A stretch of 51,435 nt of DNA from an uncultured Planctomycetaceae bacterium (GCA_903863885.1 CAIPEB010000318.1:1-51435); one strand, 5' to 3'; positions 18,272-27,219 are shown, counted from the first letter of the stretch. Notes: generated by a model not told the origin, from the letters alone. Program-made: numbers and translations.

Positions 18272-18378
18272 AGAGTCTGGAGTCCGGAGCGAGAAACGTG
18301 TTTGCGTGGCTGGGGCAACTAATGGGACGTCGGAGTGAAGTGCGGGCTCGCGCTCTGCGCCTCCGGACTCCAGTCTCC
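18272..18378. mobile_element. Small inverted-repeat (MITE-like) element built from heptad repeats
   Basis: The left end (18272-18289) and right end (18361-18378) are inverted copies of an 18-base heptad sequence, matching at 16 of 18 positions (core CTGGAGTCCGGAG). They enclose about 70 bases. The right end abuts a DUF5615 toxin gene exactly where its homology stops. This suggests insertion, or a deletion with an end at the repeat. No transposase is encoded. Target-site duplications are not obvious. Confidence 0.5.
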
Positions 18379-18385
18379 TGACTTG

Positions 18386-18468
18386 GCTGTGGTCACATCA
18401 ATGCCGCGCTGCCGCAGTCCGCCTGCGACTGTTTCTTCGACATTTTCGTCAAGGTGAAAGCGAATCAC
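18386..18468 (-). pseudogene. Truncated DUF5615 PIN-like toxin
   Basis: From GTG 18468 the frame reads VIRFHLDENVEETVAGGLRQRGIDVTTA, the typical start of DUF5615 PIN-like toxins, including the first acidic active-site segment (LDEN). Homology ends after about 28 residues, where the heptad repeat element begins (the frame then reads GDWSPEAQS, which is the repeat translated). Members are normally about 110-120 residues with more acidic residues downstream, so this remnant cannot be active. It overlaps the upstream DUF433 gene by 20 bases. Confidence 0.75.
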
Positions 18469-18781
18469 GGGCGGTATCCATTCCAGCCAACTTGGTAACG
18501 AGTCGCGAAGGCGTTTGTGATCGCAATGATTCGGCAAAGGCGTCGTCATCGGCCATGTGTTGTCGGATCTCATCGCGATGGTCGAAGTAGAATGCAAGGG
18601 CGGCATGCACATCCGCGAGTTAGAGTTGAGGAAACCTGGCGACGATCTCGTCGGGAGACTGGCCCTGGGATTCATGCCAGGCCACGATATCCTGAACGCG
18701 GATACGATGTCCGGAAATGCATGGTCTGCCTCCGCAGATTCCAGGAGTCACTTCGATGTGGTCCGCAAGGGTGGCTTTCAT
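18449..18781 (-). pseudogene. DUF433 antitoxin gene with in-frame stop
   Basis: The gene starts MKATLADHIEVTPGICGGRP and continues SGHRIRVQDIVAW to ARFPQL, then has TAA at 18620-18622, then continues in the same frame LADVHAALAFYFDHRDEI to a stop at 18449. DUF433 proteins usually read FPQLTLADVHAAL across this point, so the TAA stands where Thr is expected. Without readthrough only 53 residues are made. DUF433 and DUF5615 genes commonly pair as antitoxin and toxin, as here. Confidence 0.8.
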
Positions 18782-18786
18782 GTGGC

Positions 18787-19140
18787 AGGCTGCCGAACCT
18801 CGTATAGTCGTAGACCGCATCCACCAGACTCCGTGCACGCGACGAATAGAGCACATCGATGCCGTCCGGTGTGCGAACAATTTCGGTATCTCCTAAGCGC
18901 GCGGAATCAACTTTGATGAGCGAGAATGCCGCTGATCCGATCCTTCGGCTTCCCGAGGTCGCCGTGTTGTAAACGTCAGTTCGTTCGGAACCTGTTCGTC
19001 CCAGCCACAACGCTGGAATGCAATCCATTTCAGTTGCGGTCAAGTTGCCGCAACGCGCCGCCAGCAGGCGTCCGAGGAGGTACGCGCCGATTTCGATTTG
19101 CTCGTACGGACGCGAGAGATTTCGAGGTGGGAAAGCAACC
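18787..19140 (-). pseudogene. Remnant resembling a type IV (AbiEi-like) antitoxin
   Basis: An open stretch encodes FSLIKVDSARLGDTEIVRTP then DGIDVLYSSRARSLVDAVYDYTRFGSLP. This resembles the C-terminal part of AbiEi-type antitoxins, in which a conserved (R)xLVDAxxD segment follows the beta-rich core. The similarity stops at about 18787, immediately next to the DUF433 start, so the C-terminal end is missing. The N-terminal part (GAYLLGRLLAARCGNLTATE) is not recognisable. The family call is tentative. Confidence 0.35.
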
Positions 19141-19240
19141 CAAAACGGCCAGTATTACGGGCAAGGGGAGGGGGGCCGGAGTCTCGGCACCGGGCGGCAC
19201 ATCGGCACTGCGGTCGGTCCCAAACTCAAAACGGGCACGT

Positions 19241-19264
19241 GGTATACGCGATGGTATACGCGAT
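19241..19264. repeat. 12-bp tandem duplication next to tRNA-like repeat
   Basis: GGTATACGCGAT is present twice head to tail and ends 5 bases before the tRNA-like segment at 19270. The unit contains the palindrome GTATAC. It could be a recombinase arm site or a chance duplication. Confidence 0.6.
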
Positions 19265-19269
19265 GGCCG

Positions 19270-19392
19270 CCGTTGATTTAGAATCCTGTGACTCGTAAGG
19301 GACGTGCGGGTTCGAGTCCCGCCTCGGCCACTGCTGTATGCCGGCGCGGATCGCTGCAAGTCCGTGCGACCAACCGCAAGAAGCCCCGGAAT
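19270..19392 (+). repeat. Diverged copy of tRNA-Leu 3' half and flank (attachment-site-like)
   Basis: Bases 19276-19290 match the anticodon arm of tRNA-Leu(UAA) (GATTTAGAATCCTGT against GATTTAAAATCCTGT). The variable arm differs. Then 33 bases (19304-19336) are identical to tRNA bases 14653-14685, covering the T arm, acceptor and six bases beyond. Similarity continues with mismatches through the flank to AGCCCCGGAATT, the left arm of the tRNA terminator. There is no 5' half, so this is not a working tRNA. It is what remains at the far end after integration into a tRNA 3' end. Confidence 0.8.
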
Positions 19393-19478
19393 TGCAGGTG
19401 GTTGGAGTAATACGTCGGGTCTTGGCGAACTGGTTCGGATTGCATCCTGACATCCGCGGGCAGGGGAGAATTACTGTT

Positions 19479-20246
19479 ATGCGTAACAGAGTCGGAAGAC
19501 TGGCGGTAATCGCCATGTGTGTCTTTTTCGGTTTGCAGGCCGGCGCCGCCCGGACTGCGGAGGTCCGCCTGAACAACCTGAAAGCCGGGAAGATCCTCTT
19601 CCTCGGCAACAGTATTACGGCCGTTCCGCGGCAAAATCAGACGGTCTGGTGGGGGCTCTCCGCCAGCACGCCGGCCAAGGACTATGCTCACCTGCTGGCC
19701 GCCGCCATCGACGCGAAGACCGGAGGGCATCTCGTAATGATGACCACAACCGCGCCGACTACCCGCCCCGACGGCACCGTCGAGCAGTGCGACTCCAACG
19801 TCATCAATATTGCCGACGTCTTCGAGCGAGGTTACGCATCGTACGATGCCTCGAAAATCGCGAAGCAACTGGCTTGGAATGCCGACATCGTGATTCTGCA
19901 GTTCGGCGAAAACATACCCGGGGACACCTGGAACGCCGATGCATTTCGGAAAGGGCTGCAGCAGCTGTTTGCCGATCTGAAAGAACGCGGCAATCCGCAC
20001 GTTTTTGTGACGGGGTACATTCTCGGAGCCAACCCGGCCATTGACGAGATCAAACGAAAACAGTGCGAAGAGGATCCGACTCATCGGGTGTTCGTGGATC
20101 TCAGCGGCATCGGTAAAGACCCGTCCAACATCGGCGAATACGGCCACCCCAACGACAAGGGGATGTCGCTCATCGCAGATGCTGTGTTTGCGGCGATCCT
20201 GACGCACTCCTCCCTGCCGGCAGGGAACAGCGAACCGAATCGCTGA
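19479..20246 (+). CDS. Secreted SGNH/GDSL-type hydrolase
   Basis: About 255 residues. A signal peptide (RLAVIAMCVFFGLQAGAARTA) precedes block I of the SGNH fold, ILFLGNSIT, with Ser45 as nucleophile. Later blocks are VILQFGEN (in place of the GxND motif) and the C-terminal YGHPNDKG, where His and the nearby Asp would complete the triad. Family members are esterases or carbohydrate acetylesterases acting outside the cytoplasm. GGGGAG lies about 10 bases before the ATG, so I reject the longer upstream frame, which would run through the tRNA-like repeat. It is the first gene outside the putative island. Confidence 0.82.
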   Translation: MRNRVGRLAVIAMCVFFGLQAGAARTAEVRLNNLKAGKILFLGNSITAVPRQNQTVWWGLSASTPAKDYAHLLAAAIDAKTGGHLVMMTTTAPTTRPDGTVEQCDSNVINIADVFERGYASYDASKIAKQLAWNADIVILQFGENIPGDTWNADAFRKGLQQLFADLKERGNPHVFVTGYILGANPAIDEIKRKQCEEDPTHRVFVDLSGIGKDPSNIGEYGHPNDKGMSLIADAVFAAILTHSSLPAGNSEPNR

Positions 20247-20479
20247 TTGGCTGTCGGATGCACAAGGCGGTGGCGGATTTCGTCGCGCGCATCGCCGCTT
20301 GCCCTGTTCGATTCGGCCATTCCCATGCGTGTCTGCTGTACGCGCCCGAATGCCGGTTGTGTTACACTTCCTGGCTGAGCGTCTTGCGCTGCTCCCGTCC
20401 AGACCTGCCGGGCAGAATTCCTGCGCGGCGCGCATAGCGTTCCTTCGTAAAACTCCAGCGAGGCTTGAAGCTACCGGCC

Positions 20480-21376
20480 ATGGAATTGACCATCGAGAAA
20501 CTGTCGAAGCGCTATCCCAACGGCGTGCAGGCGCTGAGCGACGTGACGCTTCGCATCCCCACAGGGCTATTTGGATTGCTCGGTCCCAACGGGGCCGGCA
20601 AGTCCACGCTGATGCGAACGATCGCCACCCTGCAGGAGGCGGATTCGGGCAGCGTCACGCTCGGCGATCTGGACGTCCTTCGCGACAAGAACGCGGTGCG
20701 CCGGATTCTGGGCTACCTGCCCCAGGAATTCGGGCTTTACCCCAAGGTGACCGCGTTTCATCTGCTCGACCATCTCGCGTCGCTCAAGGGGATCACCCCC
20801 AGACGCCATCGCCGCGAGGTGGTGAATGCGCTGCTGCAGAAGGTCAATCTGTACGATGTCCGGCATCAGCGACTCGGGTCGTATTCGGGCGGGATGAAGC
20901 AGCGTTTCGGGATCGCTCAGGCCCTGATCGGCGATCCCAGGCTGATTATCGTCGACGAACCCACGGCCGGGTTGGATCCGGAAGAACGCGTCCGGTTCCA
21001 TAATCTGCTCGGCGAGATTGGCGAACAGGTTGTGGTCATCCTGTCGACGCACATTGTCGAGGACGTAAGCGAACTGTGCCGGCAGATGGCGATCATCCAC
21101 CGCGGCAAAGTGGTCGCGCAAGGCGATCCGAACCGTCTGGCGGACGAATTGAACGGCCGGGTGTGGAGCAAGACGGTGGTCAAGCAGGAGCTGCCTCAGC
21201 TGCAGGCGAGTTGCCAGGTGCTGTCAACGCACCTCCGCACGGGGCGGACTGTCGTGCATGTGCTCGCGGATTCACCGCCCGATTCGTCGTTCGAGACCGT
21301 CGAACCGGAACTCAAGGACGTCTATTTCGCGGCCATCCGGGGCTTTACGCCGGCCAAGGTGGAACTCGCGAGCTGA
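20480..21376 (+). CDS. ABC transporter ATP-binding protein
   Basis: A 298-residue cytoplasmic ATPase with Walker A GPNGAGKS (residues 35-42), a Q-loop region YLPQEFGLYP, signature YSGGMKQRFGIAQAL and Walker B LIIVDEPTAGLDPEER with the H-loop in VILSTHIVEDV. The C-terminal extension is typical of ATPases that pair with ABC-2-type permeases. Its TGA overlaps a possible ATG of the permease/peptidase gene (TGATG), which argues that the two form one transporter. The exported or sensed substrate is unknown. Confidence 0.95.
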   Translation: MELTIEKLSKRYPNGVQALSDVTLRIPTGLFGLLGPNGAGKSTLMRTIATLQEADSGSVTLGDLDVLRDKNAVRRILGYLPQEFGLYPKVTAFHLLDHLASLKGITPRRHRREVVNALLQKVNLYDVRHQRLGSYSGGMKQRFGIAQALIGDPRLIIVDEPTAGLDPEERVRFHNLLGEIGEQVVVILSTHIVEDVSELCRQMAIIHRGKVVAQGDPNRLADELNGRVWSKTVVKQELPQLQASCQVLSTHLRTGRTVVHVLADSPPDSSFETVEPELKDVYFAAIRGFTPAKVELAS

Positions 21377-21441
21377 TGCGGTTTCGCAGGAACGTCGGAC
21401 CCGTTGGTCGCACACGGTCGCAGCAGAGCAAGAATACTCCC

Positions 21442-24400
21442 ATGTTCACCATCGCACTGTTCGAATTGCGCAAGAAACTCCGGCAACTCTCCACGTATGT
21501 CTACTTCTGGCTGTTCTTTGCCATCGCGTACCTGGTGATCATTGCCGCCGGCGGTGCATTCGCCGGCGCCAATGTCGTTGTGGCGGGTTCGGGGGGAAAG
21601 ACGCTGATCAATTCGCCTTTCGTTCTGACGGTTCTGATTGGCGTGATCAGCTATTTCGGCATGATCGTGATGGCGGCGATCATGGGCCAGGCGATCTACC
21701 AGGACTTCCACTTTCAGACGCACACGCTCTTTTTCACTTCGCCGATCTCGAAGTTCGCCTACCTGGGCGGCCGTTTCCTTGGGGCGTTCGTTACTCTGGC
21801 GCTGGTATTTTCCAGCATCGGACTCGGTGCCTGGTTCGGAACGCTCATGCCTTTTCTGGAGGCGGGCATGTTCGGTCCGAATCGCCTCCTCGCGTACGTG
21901 CAGCCCTATCTGGTGATCGTTCTGCCAAATATGGTGTTCATCGGGGCCGTCTTTTTTTCGCTGGCGGCCCTGGCTCGCCGCATTCTGCCCGTCTACGCGG
22001 CGAGCGTCATTTTTCTGATCGGCTACATGATCGCCGGCACGCTGACTAGCCGGGTGGAAGAGAAGTTCCTGGCGGCGATTATCGATCCTTTCGGCCTGAA
22101 TGCCCTCTCGTACGTCACGCGGTATTGGACGGTGGCCGAGCGCAACGAGTGGCTGGTTCCTTTCACCGGCGCTCTGTTGTGGAACCGGCTATTATGGCTG
22201 GGAGCGGCGGCGGTCATCCTGGTCTTTGCCTCGTGGAGATTTCGTTTCCAGCACGGCGGCGATCGCCTGCGATCTGCGCGGCGGGATGAAGACCTGTCGC
22301 CCGCGGTTTCGGCGCTGCCGGTTCCTGTCACCGCGAACCGCGATTTTCGAGCGCTGCGTTCGCTGCCCGGCAGCATCTGGCTGAACCTGAAGGAAACGGT
22401 CAAGAACGTCTACTTCCTGGTGATCGTGCTGGCCGGCGTGCTGTTCATGGTGTTGGCCGCGCGCCAACTTGGATCGATCTACGGCACGGAGACGTATCCG
22501 GTCACTGCCTCGATCGTTGAGGTGGTCGGCGGCAGTTTCACGCTTTTCGTGCTGATCATCATCACGTTCTACGCGGGGGAAATCGTCTGGCGCGAACGTG
22601 ATGCAAACATGCAGCAGATCTATGACGTCCTGCCGATTCCGAACTGGCTGCCGTTCCTTTCGAAGACCATCGCGCTGGGACTGGTCCAGGTGCTGCTCAT
22701 GGCGGTCATCATGCTGACCGGAATAGCGATCCAGGCATCGCAGGGGTATTTCCATTTCGAGCCCGATGTCTACTTGGCAGATCTGTTCGGCATCAAACTG
22801 GTCTCGTTCTGGCTGCTCTGCATTCTCGCGATCACCGTCCAGGTCGTGGTGAATCACAAGTATCTCGGCCATTTTGTGATGGTGCTCTACTATCTCGTCA
22901 GCGCTTTCATGGGGCGGTTCGGGTTCGAGCACAAACTGTATGACTTCGGAGGAACGCCGGGCTACACGTATTCGGATATGAACCGTTTCGGGCATTTCCT
23001 GTGGGGAGTCACCTGGTTCAATCTCTACTGGGCTGCCTGGGCCGTGCTGCTGGCCATGCTTGCCAACCTGCTCTGGGCCCGCGGCACCGCGTCCTCCTGG
23101 GACGAGCGGTGGAAATCGGCTCGCTCCGGATTGACGGGCGGAGTGCTGGCCGGTTTCGCAGCGGCGCTGATTGCCGCGGTGATGCTCGGCGGATTCATCT
23201 ACTACAACACGAATGTCCTCAACCGGTTTGAAACCCGGTACGACGCGCAGGTGGTGCAGGCCGACTACGAGAAGACCTGGAAAAAGCTGGAGAAACTGCC
23301 GCAGCCCCGAGTGACTGACGTGCAGGTCGCGTTTGACCTGTTCACCGGGCGGCGCGACATGCACGCCAAGGGGACGTTCACTCTGGTGAACAAGACCAAG
23401 GAAGCGATCCCCGCCGTTTACGTAAGGGTCGATCGGGATCTGAAGATCCGCCAGCTCGCCCTGGGCGATCTCGACAAGCCGTCAAGCGCGGACGAGCGGT
23501 TGGGGATGCACACCTTTACGCTGTCGCGGCCCATGGCGCCGGGCGATTCGATATCGCTCAAATTCGACCTGATGCACGAATCACGCGGTTTTCGCAACGA
23601 CTCGAGCGACACCGAAGTGGTTTACAACGGCACTTTTTTCAACAGCACGCTGCTGCCTCACATCGGTTATTGGGCTCAGCTCGAGTTGGGAGACGATGAC
23701 CTTCGCCGCAAGCACGGTCTGGCTCCAAAGCCTCGCATGGCACCGATCGACGACGAGGCCGCTCGACGCAATAACTACATCAGCAGCGATGCCGACTGGA
23801 TCTCGCTCGACGCAGTGGTGAGCACCAGTCCCGACCAGATTGCCATTGTGCCCGGCTATCTGCGCAAGGAGTGGACTGAAGGAGGCCGGCGGTACTTTCA
23901 TTACACGACCGAGGGCCGGATCCTGCACTTCTTCTCGGTGCTCTCGGCCCGTTACCAGGTGCGCCGCGACTCGTGGCGGGGACTTGTGGCTTTCGGCAAG
24001 TCTCCCGGCACCGGACGAACCGGGGAACCTCCCGCCGGCCCGACCGACGCGGGTGCGGGAAGTGTGCAGGATGTCGCGATCGAGATCTACTATCACCGCG
24101 GCCACGAATACAACCTCGATCGGATGATCGAAGCCGTCAAAGCCTCCCTGAACTACTACACGAAGAACTTCGGCCCGTATCAGCACCGCCAGTTGCGGAT
24201 CGTCGAATTCCCCAGGTATTCGACGTTCGCTCAGTCTTTTCCCAACACGATACCGTACTCCGAGGCGATTGGTTTCGTGGCCCGCATCGATCCCCAAGAT
24301 CCAGAGGATGTCGACTATCCGTACTACGTGACGGCTCACGAGATTGCGCACCAGTGGTGGGCTCACCAGGTTATCGGCGGCAACGTGCAGGGCTCGACGG

Positions 24401-25104
24401 TCATGTCCGAGACGCTGTCGCAGTATTCCGCGCTGATGGTCATGAAGCAGAAATACGGCGACCGCCAGATGCGGCGTTTCCTGCGATATGAGCTGGAACG
24501 TTACCTGATGGGCCGCGCGACGGAACGCAAGAAAGAGCTGCCGCTGGCGCTGAACGAAAACCAGGGTTACATCCACTACAACAAAGGCAGTCTGGTGATG
24601 TACGCCCTGCAGGATTACCTCGGCGAGGAGCGGGTCAATCAGGTGCTGTCCAGATACGTGCGGGCGGTCGGCTACCAGGAGCCGCCGTACACCACCTCGC
24701 GCGAATTCCTCGCCGCCCTCCGCGAGTCGACCCCTGCCGGCAAACAGTACTTGATCGAGGACATGTTCGAGACGATCACGCTGTTCGACAATCGGGCCGT
24801 ATCGGCGCGGTACCGCAAGCTGCCGTCCGGCAAGTACGAGGTCAAACTGGTAATCTCGTGTTCCAAGATGCGGGCGGACGAACAGGGACGCGAGGCGGCG
24901 CGACCCCTCGATGACCTGCTCGACGTCGGTGTCCTCGATAATCACGATCAGCCGTTGCTTCTCGAGAAGCAACGTATTCGCGACAAAGAGACGACGTTGA
25001 CACTCGTCGTGGATCAACCGCCAGCCAAGGCCGGAGTGGATCCGCTCAACAAGCTGATCGATCGGAGACCGGGGGACAACACGATTCGCGTCGAAGCGGA
25101 ATAG
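21442..25104 (+). CDS. ABC-2 permease fused to M1-family aminopeptidase
   Basis: About 1,220 residues. The N-terminal half (1 to about 590) is membrane protein with two sets of about six hydrophobic segments each, starting FELRKKLRQLSTYVYFWLFF. The rest is an M1 metallopeptidase-like ectodomain with the zinc motif HEIAHQWW (His966, Glu967, His970) and a third ligand candidate Glu990 in SETLSQYSAL, 19 residues after His970 compared with 18 in classic aminopeptidase N. No clear GAMEN exopeptidase motif is seen. The fusion suggests a membrane-held peptidase driven by or coupled to the ABC ATPase upstream. An alternative ATG at 21376 overlaps the ATPase stop and adds 22 residues. Confidence 0.92.
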   Translation: MFTIALFELRKKLRQLSTYVYFWLFFAIAYLVIIAAGGAFAGANVVVAGSGGKTLINSPFVLTVLIGVISYFGMIVMAAIMGQAIYQDFHFQTHTLFFTSPISKFAYLGGRFLGAFVTLALVFSSIGLGAWFGTLMPFLEAGMFGPNRLLAYVQPYLVIVLPNMVFIGAVFFSLAALARRILPVYAASVIFLIGYMIAGTLTSRVEEKFLAAIIDPFGLNALSYVTRYWTVAERNEWLVPFTGALLWNRLLWLGAAAVILVFASWRFRFQHGGDRLRSARRDEDLSPAVSALPVPVTANRDFRALRSLPGSIWLNLKETVKNVYFLVIVLAGVLFMVLAARQLGSIYGTETYPVTASIVEVVGGSFTLFVLIIITFYAGEIVWRERDANMQQIYDVLPIPNWLPFLSKTIALGLVQVLLMAVIMLTGIAIQASQGYFHFEPDVYLADLFGIKLVSFWLLCILAITVQVVVNHKYLGHFVMVLYYLVSAFMGRFGFEHKLYDFGGTPGYTYSDMNRFGHFLWGVTWFNLYWAAWAVLLAMLANLLWARGTASSWDERWKSARSGLTGGVLAGFAAALIAAVMLGGFIYYNTNVLNRFETRYDAQVVQADYEKTWKKLEKLPQPRVTDVQVAFDLFTGRRDMHAKGTFTLVNKTKEAIPAVYVRVDRDLKIRQLALGDLDKPSSADERLGMHTFTLSRPMAPGDSISLKFDLMHESRGFRNDSSDTEVVYNGTFFNSTLLPHIGYWAQLELGDDDLRRKHGLAPKPRMAPIDDEAARRNNYISSDADWISLDAVVSTSPDQIAIVPGYLRKEWTEGGRRYFHYTTEGRILHFFSVLSARYQVRRDSWRGLVAFGKSPGTGRTGEPPAGPTDAGAGSVQDVAIEIYYHRGHEYNLDRMIEAVKASLNYYTKNFGPYQHRQLRIVEFPRYSTFAQSFPNTIPYSEAIGFVARIDPQDPEDVDYPYYVTAHEIAHQWWAHQVIGGNVQGSTVMSETLSQYSALMVMKQKYGDRQMRRFLRYELERYLMGRATERKKELPLALNENQGYIHYNKGSLVMYALQDYLGEERVNQVLSRYVRAVGYQEPPYTTSREFLAALRESTPAGKQYLIEDMFETITLFDNRAVSARYRKLPSGKYEVKLVISCSKMRADEQGREAARPLDDLLDVGVLDNHDQPLLLEKQRIRDKETTLTLVVDQPPAKAGVDPLNKLIDRRPGDNTIRVEAE

Positions 25105-25221
25105 CGCGGAGATAGCGTCTTCACCAAGGCATCAGAGGGTGCGCGGGTGGCGGTGGCTTCCCGCCTTGCCTCTCCTGCCGCTCGCCCGAATGCCGGTAGC
25201 CGGTAGGGTGTTTTTCCTCCT

Positions 25222-25251
25222 CCAGACTCCAGACTCCAGACTCCAGACTCC
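25222..25251. repeat. Heptad repeat copy (CCAGACT x4)
   Basis: Four perfect tandem CCAGACT units (25222-25249) plus CC, which is GGAGTCT-type on the other strand (TGGAGTC register). It lies directly after the stop of the leftward alpha/beta hydrolase gene and 117 bases after the M1 gene. It is the most homogeneous copy of this repeat in the window. Confidence 0.85.
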
Positions 25252-25254
25252 GAT

Positions 25255-27120
25255 TCACTGCGGCTTTTTGCTGTCGATCCAATCCCAACGATCCGCAGCT
25301 TGGCGGCGCAGCGGTTCGAGGTCTTCGGTCTGGAGGAGACCTTGATCGACGAGTGCTCGCAGCGAGTCGTTGACCCGAACCAGATAAGCCTCTTTGGTCG
25401 GGTAACGTTCGTCGAGTGCCGGACGCGGGTCGCCGGTCTGCTGACGTTGAGCGCGTGTGAGCGCGAAGAGAATCCACGAACCCTGCAGCGGCACCAGTTC
25501 GCTGGGTACACCCGCGATGGCCGGGCGAAACACCCACCCCGTGCACGTGCCAAGAGGCACGCTGATATCAGGCATGCGGATGCCGCCGAGGTCATTGCCG
25601 TCCGCATCGACCTGCGGCACGAGCAGCGGCAGTTCGGCGCCTTCGCCCGCGCCTTGCGGCAACTGAGGATTCCGCAGTCGCGGCCCTCCCGTGACGCTGC
25701 GCGGCGAGGGAATTCCGGGCAGGGACGGGAATCGCACCTCGGAAACGGGGACCAGTGTGCCGTCGCTCAGCTTGGGATAGACGCTGGCCGGCGGGGCTTT
25801 GTCCTCGGTGACCCAGCGATGCATCGCCAGACGCAAGACCCGCACCACGCGTTCGGCGCTGACAGGGTTGGCCGGCGGGGCGTCTTTTGACGAGGCCGTC
25901 GGCGGAAAGGAGGCCGGGCCGTGCTGTGTGCCGGCAAAGAAATAGGATCGGACGTTGTCGGGCAGCGGTACGTCCCGAGTTCCCTCGGGGTTGGTATGTG
26001 ACAATGCGGCCACGCGTCCCGAGCCCCAGTATTCGGCCGCGGTGTTCAGGTAGAAGACCTTGGGCTTTTGCGTCACGCGAGGGTTGTCCTGGATCCCTTC
26101 CGAAATTCCGCTGATCGGATCGGTTTGCGCTGAATCCGTGAATGGAAAGGAGGATGTCTGGAATGCGGCCAGCGCCCGGGGGGTGGACCAGCGCCGATTG
26201 ATGTCGAGACGGCCCGCTCCCGCAATGTGCGAGATGAGGCCATCCAGCACGAGGCGGTCATGCTCGTCGGTATTGAAACCCAGATAGACGAACTCTCGCA
26301 AGAGTCGGCCGCATTGCGAAGAGCCGAAGGCATAGACGTGGCGAACCGGGGCCAGCGAGCCAGCGTCGTATTTCATCCATGACACGGCATCGCGGATCGC
26401 TGCCAGGCCGAGACCCGCCACAGGCGGATTCTCCGCCAGGTAGGAGATTTCGTAAGTCCTGCTCGCCTCGAATTCGCTGTCCAGTGTTACTCGCTGGCCT
26501 TCGATCCGCCACTGGCCGCGAGGCAGTTCGTTGCCCGCGGAGTGCGCCATGTTGGCGCGAGCAATCAACCGGCTTTCGGGTCCCGATGCGTCGGCCGGCG
26601 GATAGTCGGCCAGGTCGGAGAGCAGAAACTGTTTGGTTGTCTTGTCCGGCGTAAATGTGGCCCGCACGATGCCTCGAATCGGCTGGCCATTCTTCTCCTT
26701 CGCTGCAGGCACCTCGATGCGCATCTGCCCGGCTTGGGCCGGCACGTCGAACTCCCAGCCGACCTGCATGATCGTGAAGCCGTGTTCGGTGACAAAGGGA
26801 TTCAAGTCACTCTTGCCGCCCCGATTGGGAATCTCGAGCCAGGCGGCGCCGTGTTCGCGGTCAATCTGTTTGGGTTTCAGGATTCGCAGATCGGAGGAAA
26901 ACTGAACCCTTCCGGCCTCGCTGGTCGGCGCCAGTTCGACATCCGCGATGATGCGATTGCGCGGATTCGCCGCGGCAATCTCAAAGTACATTCGTCCAGC
27001 GAGTTGTTCGTAGCCTGTGGTGCCGAGGTCCGATCGCTCGGTGATTACGACACGCACGACTTCGGCGCGAAGGCTGGACAATGCGGTCAGGCACAGGCAG
27101 ATCAGAAGAAATCGGTGCAT
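25255..27120 (-). CDS. Secreted alpha/beta-hydrolase-domain protein
   Basis: A 621-residue exported protein: signal peptide MHRFLLICLCLTALSSLRA, then a beta-rich N-terminal region (SDLGTTGYEQLAGRMYFEI), then an alpha/beta hydrolase core. The nucleophile elbow is AFGSSQCGRLLREF, matching the G-x-SQ-x-GR form seen in this family; FAGTQHGPA probably supplies the catalytic His. The C-terminal part is WVTEDKAPPASVYPKLSDGTLVP and a GWVFRP-containing segment. Family members are uncharacterised esterase-like proteins common in planctomycetes and proteobacteria. It lies about 100 bases downstream of the STAS-kinase gene on the same strand. Confidence 0.85.
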   Translation of the reverse strand: MHRFLLICLCLTALSSLRAEVVRVVITERSDLGTTGYEQLAGRMYFEIAAANPRNRIIADVELAPTSEAGRVQFSSDLRILKPKQIDREHGAAWLEIPNRGGKSDLNPFVTEHGFTIMQVGWEFDVPAQAGQMRIEVPAAKEKNGQPIRGIVRATFTPDKTTKQFLLSDLADYPPADASGPESRLIARANMAHSAGNELPRGQWRIEGQRVTLDSEFEASRTYEISYLAENPPVAGLGLAAIRDAVSWMKYDAGSLAPVRHVYAFGSSQCGRLLREFVYLGFNTDEHDRLVLDGLISHIAGAGRLDINRRWSTPRALAAFQTSSFPFTDSAQTDPISGISEGIQDNPRVTQKPKVFYLNTAAEYWGSGRVAALSHTNPEGTRDVPLPDNVRSYFFAGTQHGPASFPPTASSKDAPPANPVSAERVVRVLRLAMHRWVTEDKAPPASVYPKLSDGTLVPVSEVRFPSLPGIPSPRSVTGGPRLRNPQLPQGAGEGAELPLLVPQVDADGNDLGGIRMPDISVPLGTCTGWVFRPAIAGVPSELVPLQGSWILFALTRAQRQQTGDPRPALDERYPTKEAYLVRVNDSLRALVDQGLLQTEDLEPLRRQAADRWDWIDSKKPQ

Positions 27121-27219
27121 GGCAGGTGGCTACGTCCGACAGGAAGGCAGTGAAGGAAATGACACAGGTGATTTCGAACATGACCCGGAACGAAAACAGG
27201 GAGCTTGCGCCGGTCGGCA

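Noticed and set aside
19270-19392. A second complete tRNA-Leu gene
   Set aside because: The 5' acceptor strand and D arm are missing and the variable arm is altered.
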